Assembly (NCBI GenBank): GCA_025996815.1
Contig: BNTT01000070.1
Location: forward strand, 1 to 14,262
Reading direction: 5' to 3'
From: Bacteroidia bacterium
Lineage (GTDB): Bacteria; Bacteroidota; Bacteroidia; Bacteroidales; Azobacteroidaceae
Length of the DNA: 14,262 nucleotides
This document shows positions 5,697 through 10,880 of the stretch, piece by piece; position 1 is the stretch's first letter; the number at the start of each line of letters is the position of its first letter. The translations under genes and the position numbers were made by a program. The notes below the pieces were generated by a model, which was not told where the DNA came from, did not search any database, and saw only the letters and a program-made list of their open reading frames with translations.

Positions 5697-7025
5697 CTAT
5701 TCTTCCTCACTATAAGCAATTTCCCCGTGTTGCGAAATATCCAGCCCTATGGCTTCGGATTTTTCGTCGGCACGCAAGCCCACCGTTTTATCTACGAACT
5801 TGAAGAGGATGAAGGTCATTGCGGCGGCGAAGACTATTGCGGCGAGGTTTACGACTGCTTGCACGCCCAATTGATGCCAATCGCCGTAGAGTGCGCCCTG
5901 TGCGCCGTCGGTAATCACTTGCGTGGCAAACACGCCGGTGAGGATGGCTCCCACAAAGCCGCCAACGCCGTGCACGCCGAATGCGTCGAGCGAATCGTCG
6001 TAACCAAATTTGGGCTTGAGGTAAGCCACTGATGTGAAGCATATTATAGCCGAAATAAGTCCGATAAACAGTGCGCCCAAAGCATCAACCGAACCGGCGG
6101 CGGGCGTGATGGCGACCAAGCCGGCTACTGCACCGGTGCAGATGCCGATGACGGTGGGCTTTTTGTGAAGCAGCCATTCCATCGTCATCCAGGTGACGGC
6201 GGCTACGGATGTTGCCAGATGGGTTACGAGGAAAGCGTTGGCAGCCAAGCCATCGGCGGCAAGTCCGCTGCCGGCATTGAAGCCAAACCACCCCAGCCAC
6301 AGCAGGGCAGTGCCCAACACCACGTGCGGGATGTTGTGCGGAATCATCATATTGGTGCCATAGCCCTTGCGCTTGCCGAGCATAATCGCCAGAATGAGGG
6401 CGGAAGTCCCTGCGGTGATATGCACCACCGTGCCGCCCGCAAAGTCGAGCGCACCCATACGCATCATCCAGCCACCGCCCCAAACCCAATGAGCCATCGG
6501 GTTGTAAACGAGAATAGTCCACAAAATAGAGAACAGCAGAAAGCCCGAAAATTTAATCCGCTCGGCAAATGCGCCCACAATCAAAGCGGGCGTGATGACC
6601 GCAAACTTGCATTGAAACAGCGCGAAAAGCACTTCGGGAATATTGCCACTCGTCAGCGTGTCTTTGCTGATGCCGTGAAGGAAAATCTTGTCGAACCCGC
6701 CGATAAACTCGCCGACGATGCCGCTGTCGGCAAACCCCGTTCCGAACACGGCACTGTAGCCATACACAATCCATTCGATGGTGATAACTGCCGTCAGCAC
6801 AATACATTGCATCATCACGCTCAACACATTTTTGCGCCGCACCATCCCACCATAAAAAAATGCCAATCCGGGAATAGTCATCAGCATCACCAGCATAGTA
6901 GCAGCCATAATCCAAGCCGTATTGCCCGAATCCAAAGTAGCCGCCTCACCCCCCTGAGCCAAAGCAACAGAACTGCATAAAAACAACCCCACAATCACCC
7001 CAAAACATCTAAATATCTTTTTCAT
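5697..7025 (-). CDS. amt: Ammonium transporter, Amt/Rh family (442 aa)
   Basis: Inner-membrane ammonium channel of the AmtB type. A signal peptide (residues 1-24, ending ALAQ) is followed by 11 expected membrane segments. Conserved parts are visible: AERIKFSGFLLFSILWT; NPMAHWVWGGGW with the recruitment-site Trp at 180; DFAGGTVVHITAG with Asp194 and the first pore His at 202; the phenylalanine gate near F141 and in GWFGFNAGS (247-249); and DAFGVHGVGG with the second pore His at 352. The cytoplasmic tail VGLRADEKSEAIGLDISQHG matches the segment that contacts GlnK in AmtB. Length is normal for the family. It follows the PII gene by 47 nt and is the last gene of the barrel-PII-Amt operon, so expression is probably tied to nitrogen limitation. 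Confidence 0.97.
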   Translation of the reverse strand: MKKIFRCFGVIVGLFLCSSVALAQGGEAATLDSGNTAWIMAATMLVMLMTIPGLAFFYGGMVRRKNVLSVMMQCIVLTAVITIEWIVYGYSAVFGTGFADSGIVGEFIGGFDKIFLHGISKDTLTSGNIPEVLFALFQCKFAVITPALIVGAFAERIKFSGFLLFSILWTILVYNPMAHWVWGGGWMMRMGALDFAGGTVVHITAGTSALILAIMLGKRKGYGTNMMIPHNIPHVVLGTALLWLGWFGFNAGSGLAADGLAANAFLVTHLATSVAAVTWMTMEWLLHKKPTVIGICTGAVAGLVAITPAAGSVDALGALFIGLISAIICFTSVAYLKPKFGYDDSLDAFGVHGVGGFVGAILTGVFATQVITDGAQGALYGDWHQLGVQAVVNLAAIVFAAAMTFILFKFVDKTVGLRADEKSEAIGLDISQHGEIAYSEEE

Positions 7026-7072
7026 CTTAATAATAATTTTTAATTCGTAATTCGTAATTTTTAATTTTTAAT
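7026..7072. repeat. AT-rich intercistronic repeat (TAATTTTTAATT / TAATTCGTAATTCG)
   Basis: The PII-amt gap is built from short tandem units: AATTCGTAATTCGTAATTTT followed by TAATTTTTAATT. Such AATTCGTAATTCG stretches are, to my knowledge, common between genes in Bacteroidota. No function can be read from it. Confidence 0.45.
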
Positions 7073-7417
7073 TCACTTATTATACAAAGCCTCATCCCCC
7101 AAATCGCCCGTGCGAATGCGGATAGATTGGTCGATGGTGGACACAAAAATCCTGCCGTCGCCACTTTCGCCCGTGAAGGCGGATTTCAGGATGGCATCGA
7201 TGGACTTTTGAACATTCATCTCGCGCACCACGAAGGAGATGTAAATGCGGTCGATGGCGTTGATGTCGTAGGCTATACCCCTGAAAATCAGCCCCTGTTT
7301 GGCATCGCCCTGCCCTTTCACGTCCCACCACGACAAAAACTCGATGTCGGCTTCGTGCAATGATTTACGAACATCCGCAAATTTCGATTTGCGAACAATA
7401 GCTTCAATTTTTTTCAT
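7073..7417 (-). CDS. glnK: PII-family nitrogen regulatory protein (114 aa)
   Basis: Trimeric PII signal protein that binds ATP/ADP and 2-oxoglutarate and blocks Amt when nitrogen is plentiful. The sequence starts MKKIEAIVRKSKF like other PII proteins. The T-loop (about residues 36-54, KGQGDAKQGLIFRGIAYDIN) keeps RGxxY with Tyr50 at the uridylylation position. The B-loop is TGESGDGRIF (82-91) and the C-loop is SIRIRTGDLGDEAL. The T-loop is one residue shorter than in E. coli GlnK and lacks an obvious counterpart of Gln39; the Lys58 position also looks changed. This shape appears typical of Amt-linked PII proteins in Bacteroidota, so it is probably a clade trait. It sits between the barrel and amt genes, 28 nt after the barrel stop, which supports a GlnK-type role. 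Confidence 0.93.
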   Translation of the reverse strand: MKKIEAIVRKSKFADVRKSLHEADIEFLSWWDVKGQGDAKQGLIFRGIAYDINAIDRIYISFVVREMNVQKSIDAILKSAFTGESGDGRIFVSTIDQSIRIRTGDLGDEALYNK

Positions 7418-7445
7418 ACTCTATTTATTTAAATTATTAATGTTT

Positions 7446-8159
7446 TTAGAAACTCAGATTAACGCCAAATACCAAATTAGCATCCTCCTCGTAAGGATTT
7501 ATAAGGTATTGCACGAAAATCGGGAGCGCGAAAGCGTTTGTAACAGCAATCGCTTTCGCGGCTTTCAAACTCACGTTCACCACATTGAAATTGTTGGAAT
7601 AAGCACCCTCCCAAGGCGTAAAACCCAATTCCGCTTCCAAATCCACCCCTTTCACCGCAAACGGATAAGTCAAGCCCACATAAGTAGAAAGGGCTTTGTC
7701 GCCATCAGAGTTGAGCTCGTCCTTCCCTGCAAAAACCGTGTTCCAAGCGATTGACAACGGAAACGCTTCCGGCAAAGTGTAACCGACAGTAGCCTCGAAA
7801 GCATGAGAGGTCACATTTTTACCAAACTTGAAGTAGTCGCCCCCGGAAGCCACAATCCAATAGTCCGTAATGCGCAACGAAGCCCCGGCAATGTCATAGC
7901 CAACAGTCAAATCCACTTCCTTGTAACCGGCAGAGAGGCTCGTGCTCCCCCATGCACCCAAAGAAAAACCGCCTGCCGACATCTTCACCGTCGGTTGCAC
8001 ATTGGCACCGGGGAACGTTTCTTGAAATTTCCCCCGAAACACATACGCACTCACCACATCTGCACCTGCAGAAAAACTCACACCACTCGCCTCTTGCGCC
8101 GCAACAGAAGCCGCGCATCCAAATAGCAGCGAAACCAACACATAACTTACTTTTTTCAT
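7446..8159 (-). CDS. TorF-like outer-membrane beta-barrel of the ammonium operon (237 aa)
   Basis: Probable outer-membrane barrel. A signal peptide of about 22 residues ends AAQ, and alternating hydrophobic strands follow: SFSAGADVVSAYVFRGKF, FSLGAWGSTSLSAGYKEVDL, LRITDYWIV and FEATVGYTLP. The chain ends with an aromatic residue (VNLSF), as barrel proteins do for Bam recognition. The pattern SAYVFRG...PTVKMSAGGFSLGAWGS resembles the TorF-type putative porins. It is the first gene of the unit with PII and amt and has the only clear promoter, so it probably helps ammonium or a related nitrogen source cross the outer membrane. The substrate is inferred from context, not from residues. Confidence 0.8.
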   Translation of the reverse strand: MKKVSYVLVSLLFGCAASVAAQEASGVSFSAGADVVSAYVFRGKFQETFPGANVQPTVKMSAGGFSLGAWGSTSLSAGYKEVDLTVGYDIAGASLRITDYWIVASGGDYFKFGKNVTSHAFEATVGYTLPEAFPLSIAWNTVFAGKDELNSDGDKALSTYVGLTYPFAVKGVDLEAELGFTPWEGAYSNNFNVVNVSLKAAKAIAVTNAFALPIFVQYLINPYEEDANLVFGVNLSF

Positions 8160-8180
8160 ATTTTTTATTAATTTGACGGT

Positions 8181-8211
8181 GCAAAATTACACAAATATTT
8201 TTAAATAACAA
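8181..8211 (-). promoter_or_regulatory. Promoter of the barrel-PII-Amt operon
   Basis: Minus-strand TAATTTTGC (8189-8181) is an exact -7 box, with TTG (8211-8209) 19 bp upstream. The ATG at 8159 is about 22 nt after the box. Confidence 0.65.
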
Positions 8212-8278
8212 GCATTTTGACATAAAATTTAAAATATTTCTGCTAAAATGATATTACACATAACTCAGAACTATTTCG

Positions 8279-8286
8279 TACCTTTG
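8279..8286 (+). promoter_or_regulatory. -7 box of the Uma2 gene
   Basis: TACCTTTG is an exact match to TAnnTTTG. No clear TTTG lies 19-21 bp upstream. The box lies after the in-frame ATG at 8248, so that ATG would be outside the transcript and the ATG at 8317 is the start. Confidence 0.55.
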
Positions 8287-8316
8287 CAGAAATTATTTAC
8301 AAATAAAAAAACAATT

Positions 8317-8970
8317 ATGGAAAAGGAACCCCAAAAGTATCCGGTCTATGAACCGGAAGTGTTCGAGGTGTGCGAACCGCCAATGGAGTATGGCTATGCC
8401 AGCCCGCGACTTTACACCTACGCCGACTATTTGACGTGGACAGACGACAAACGGCGCGAAATCATCAACGGCGTGGTGTACGATTTGTTTAGCGCACCCT
8501 CACGCTGGCATGCAAAAATTTCAACGGACATTGTCAGTGCTGTGCACTGGTTTATCAAAAAGCGAAAGGGGAAGTGCAAGGTCTATCACGCGCCGTTTGA
8601 TGTGCGCTTCCCGAAAAAAGGAGAGGTGGCAGACAATAAAATCTACACGGTTGTGCAGCCGGATATTTGTGTGGTGTGCGACCCCGCAAAGTTGGACGAG
8701 GCAGGTTGCATTGGTGCTCCCGACCTGATTGTGGAGGTGCAATCGCCATCAACGGCGAAGCGCGATTTGCAGGAAAAATTCCAACTCTACGAAGAATCCG
8801 GCGTAAGGGAATATTGGGTGGTTTACCCGCGTGTAAAAGGGCTTACCGTCTTCCTGTTGCAAGATGACGGTAAATACGATGCAGGCACGACCTACGAATT
8901 TACAGGCAAAGTGCCGGTATCTATCTTTAAAGGGCTGGAAATCGACCTTGAGGAACTTTTTGAGGAATAG
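8317..8970 (+). CDS. Uma2-family (DUF820) endonuclease-like protein (217 aa)
   Basis: A PD-(D/E)xK-fold protein of the Uma2/DUF820 family, whose cellular role is not well established. Visible family signatures: LTWTDDKRREIINGVVYDL; VQPDICVVCD with the first catalytic-type Asp; APDLIVEVQSPSTAKRDLQEKF, which carries PD...E and SPST; then LYEESGVREYWVVYP and a C-terminal strand GLEIDLEELF. Length is normal. The family often has a Leu or Ile before SPS; here it is Gln. The ATG at 8317 is chosen because the promoter's -7 box lies between it and the upstream ATG. It stands alone, divergent from the nitrogen operon and convergent with the lipoprotein/barrel operon. These genes occur in many copies in some genomes and have been linked to mobile DNA. 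Confidence 0.88.
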   Translation: MEKEPQKYPVYEPEVFEVCEPPMEYGYASPRLYTYADYLTWTDDKRREIINGVVYDLFSAPSRWHAKISTDIVSAVHWFIKKRKGKCKVYHAPFDVRFPKKGEVADNKIYTVVQPDICVVCDPAKLDEAGCIGAPDLIVEVQSPSTAKRDLQEKFQLYEESGVREYWVVYPRVKGLTVFLLQDDGKYDAGTTYEFTGKVPVSIFKGLEIDLEELFEE

Positions 8971-8978
8971 CAAGAGCG

Positions 8979-9015
8979 AAAAAAACCTGTTAGGTCTTCA
9001 AGACCTAACAGGTTT
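8979..9015 (-). terminator. Perfect-palindrome terminator (REP-like) between convergent genes
   Basis: AAACCTGTTAGGTCTT (8983-8998) and AAGACCTAACAGGTTT (9000-9015) form a perfect 16-bp palindrome with a single central base. On the minus strand the stem is followed by seven T (8985-8979), an ideal intrinsic terminator 22 nt after the barrel stop at 9038. On the plus strand it lies 12 nt after the Uma2 stop but has a poor T-run. AACCTGTTAGGTCTT-type palindromes recur in Bacteroidota genomes. Confidence 0.8.
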
Positions 9016-9037
9016 AACAAAACAGCACTTCAAAATT

Positions 9038-9838
9038 TTAAAACCGGAAGCCGATTTTCAATTTTGGTTGCGACAAGAATAGCCACTCTTTTGCAACTCC
9101 TGTTGCCGGTGTTAATCCGTGTGCGGCATAAAGCGACACTTTGGAGTGGTAATAGCTTACAGGCGTGATTTCAAGTCCAACCAACATGCCCGGTGCAACG
9201 ACATAGTCAATGCCGGCAATCAACGCCGGCGACCAGCCCAGTATTTGACCGGTGCGCTGACCATAGTCGATGGTGGGAGTACTGCCGAGGGCAGTAGCCG
9301 CATCCATCGTTGCTTCTGCCGTGATTGATGCATATTGCATTGTAAAACGGGCTCCTGCATACGGTTGAACCCGTTCGAGGCTTGTTGAAAAATAATAATC
9401 AGCACCCACACTTCCTACAAGGCGCGTATTATAGCTCGCATCAAAATTTCCATTGTTCGGGATACCACTTGCCGGCACGCCCTGCTCAAAATCTTTGCCC
9501 GGAGTGAGCGAATAAGTGCCTGCTCCCAGAAACGACACCGCAATTTGGTCGGTCACAAAGTATTTCAACTCGGCACCCACTATATTGGAAGCATCGTTTG
9601 AGCCACTAAACCGAAGGATATTCGTTACATCACTTCCCGCGTCCATTATCGGAGCACTGCTGCCATAAGAAATGGCAGCAGGAGCTGACAAATTTACCGC
9701 ACCGTCATTGAATGGACTGTTGCCCAGCACCAATGTGGCTTGAATCTGTCCCTGCCGCGGGGCATAAGATTCTTGTGCGTGAGTGGAGGCAGCGAACAAG
9801 AGCACGCCCAATACGATTGATATAATTGATTTATACAT
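9038..9838 (-). CDS. Outer-membrane beta-barrel protein (266 aa)
   Basis: A signal peptide ending STHAQ (about residue 22) is followed by strand-like segments: GQIQATLVLGNSP, IVGAELKYFVTDQIAVSFLGAGTYSL, YNTRLVGSVGADYYFS, PYAGARFTMQYASI and MLVGLEITPVSYYHSKVSLY. The C-terminus (QPKLKIGFRF) ends with the aromatic residue required for Bam assembly. The final segments resemble the family named after Bacteroides BT1926, but this is from memory and uncertain. The gene follows the lipoprotein gene by a single base and ends before a strong terminator, so the two form an operon, probably an envelope pair. No substrate can be inferred. Confidence 0.78.
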   Translation of the reverse strand: MYKSIISIVLGVLLFAASTHAQESYAPRQGQIQATLVLGNSPFNDGAVNLSAPAAISYGSSAPIMDAGSDVTNILRFSGSNDASNIVGAELKYFVTDQIAVSFLGAGTYSLTPGKDFEQGVPASGIPNNGNFDASYNTRLVGSVGADYYFSTSLERVQPYAGARFTMQYASITAEATMDAATALGSTPTIDYGQRTGQILGWSPALIAGIDYVVAPGMLVGLEITPVSYYHSKVSLYAAHGLTPATGVAKEWLFLSQPKLKIGFRF

Positions 9839-9839
9839 A

Positions 9840-10685
9840 TTAATTTAATTCTTCCATCAATTTATCCAACCGTTTTTTGAACGTTTCAAGTTCTTTCTCC
9901 TTATTTGCAATCTGCGTGTCAATGTCTGATGCTAATTTCACAAGTGCTTCTTTTTCAGCCCTTTTCGTGGTTTCAGCTCTCGTCGCGGTAAGCAATTCTT
10001 TCTCGTAGTAAGTAATATCTTCTTCTATAGCTTCAATGTCAACTTGTGCAGAGGTGATAGCATCTTTTGCCTTTGATATAGCCAAGTTAGCATCGTCTAT
10101 TTCTTCTGGTGTAGAAGATGGGTCGTTTGCTATTGCTTCGTTTTCCGCTATTTCGGCAGTGCACAGCGCAATAAACGATTCCCACTCTGCAATCTCAGCC
10201 TTGGCGTTTGTAATTAAGTCTTTAATAACTTTATCAGCGTTGCCCGCATCTGCAATTTCTTTTTCTTTTGCAGCAATTGAATTTGCATACGTTGCCTTAG
10301 CGACGGTTAAACCGCCGGGGTAACTTTGGGTTCCATACAAGTCTGATTTAATTGAGGAAATCATGTCAGTGATTTCATATAACTCCATCAGTGTAGCACC
10401 AAGATGAGCATTCGAAATTGTTTTTTCAGGAATTTGCAAACCGAGCAACTCAGCCTTTTTCTCAAGAATTGTAATCTCAATCCACGGGTCTCCTATACCA
10501 AGAGCATCCAGGGCATCAATTTCCTTGCCTAAATTTGAGATTTCCGTCAATTTAGTCTGTGCTTCCAGATTTTTAGCCTGCGCATTGCGAATTGCTTTCA
10601 CGCTCTCAGCCTCTTCCGGAGCACAACTTGCTAATGCAAACGCACTTAACGCTACTAAACCAGTGTTTAAAAACATCTTTTTCAT
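9840..10685 (-). CDS. Coiled-coil lipoprotein (281 aa)
   Basis: A lipoprotein signal with lipobox LASC (lipidated Cys21) is followed by an almost entirely helical chain. Residues 30-85 and 130-281 are rich in Ala, Glu and Lys with heptad spacing (AIRNAQAKNLEAQTKLTEI, ADKVIKDLITNAKAEIAEW, DIDTQIANKEKELETFKKRL), indicating long coiled coils. One break occurs around SSTPEEID. No catalytic motif is visible. The coding sequence is more AT-rich than its neighbours. It is cotranscribed with the downstream barrel (one-base gap), so it could act as a periplasmic or surface partner of that barrel, like a scaffold. I know no named family for it. Confidence 0.75.
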   Translation of the reverse strand: MKKMFLNTGLVALSAFALASCAPEEAESVKAIRNAQAKNLEAQTKLTEISNLGKEIDALDALGIGDPWIEITILEKKAELLGLQIPEKTISNAHLGATLMELYEITDMISSIKSDLYGTQSYPGGLTVAKATYANSIAAKEKEIADAGNADKVIKDLITNAKAEIAEWESFIALCTAEIAENEAIANDPSSTPEEIDDANLAISKAKDAITSAQVDIEAIEEDITYYEKELLTATRAETTKRAEKEALVKLASDIDTQIANKEKELETFKKRLDKLMEELN

Positions 10686-10723
10686 TTTACTAAAAGTTTA
10701 ACGTCCGTTCCTTAAACAGACAA

Positions 10724-10743
10724 AAATAAATAAATAAATAAAT
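10724..10743. repeat. Tandem AAAT repeat (five units)
   Basis: Five consecutive AAAT units (ATTT on the transcript) lie in the roughly 85-nt leader between the lipoprotein promoter and its start codon. Tetranucleotide runs can vary in length by slippage, which would change leader length here, not a reading frame. Confidence 0.7.
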
Positions 10744-10778
10744 ATCGTCAATCACTCATCCATAGAGCGAAATCGGGT

Positions 10779-10810
10779 GCAAAGGTAACTATTATTTTTC
10801 AATTAACAAA
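10779..10810 (-). promoter_or_regulatory. Promoter of the lipoprotein-barrel operon
   Basis: Minus-strand TACCTTTGC (10787-10779) with TTTG (10810-10807) exactly 19 bp upstream; both boxes match the consensus perfectly. Confidence 0.75.
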
Positions 10811-10826
10811 ATGTTTTTACGTTAAA

Positions 10827-10857
10827 TTTGATACAAACAATATTTTATGTACTTTTG
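10827..10857 (+). promoter_or_regulatory. Promoter of murF-alr
   Basis: TTTG (10827-10830) and TACTTTTG (10850-10857) are separated by 19 bp, a perfect match. The in-frame GTG at 10857 overlaps the -7 box and so cannot be the start. Confidence 0.75.
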
Positions 10858-10880
10858 TGCTTTCAAATGAAGTTGATAAG

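Noticed and set aside
6165..6980. Long plus-strand ORF (271 codons) opposite amt
   Set aside because: It is a shadow of the amt coding sequence; the product is His/Gln-rich with no family features, and amt is unmistakable.
7127..7145. GGTGGACACA near 7137 as another GTGTCC operator
   Set aside because: A single half-site inside the PII coding sequence, without the 9-bp partner or an adjacent promoter.
8248..8316. Upstream ATG start for the Uma2 protein
   Set aside because: The -7 box at 8279-8286 lies downstream of it, and the extra residues do not resemble the family N-terminus.
10857..10880. GTG upstream start for murF-alr
   Set aside because: It overlaps the -7 box of a perfect promoter; ATG at 10881 gives the normal MurF N-terminus.
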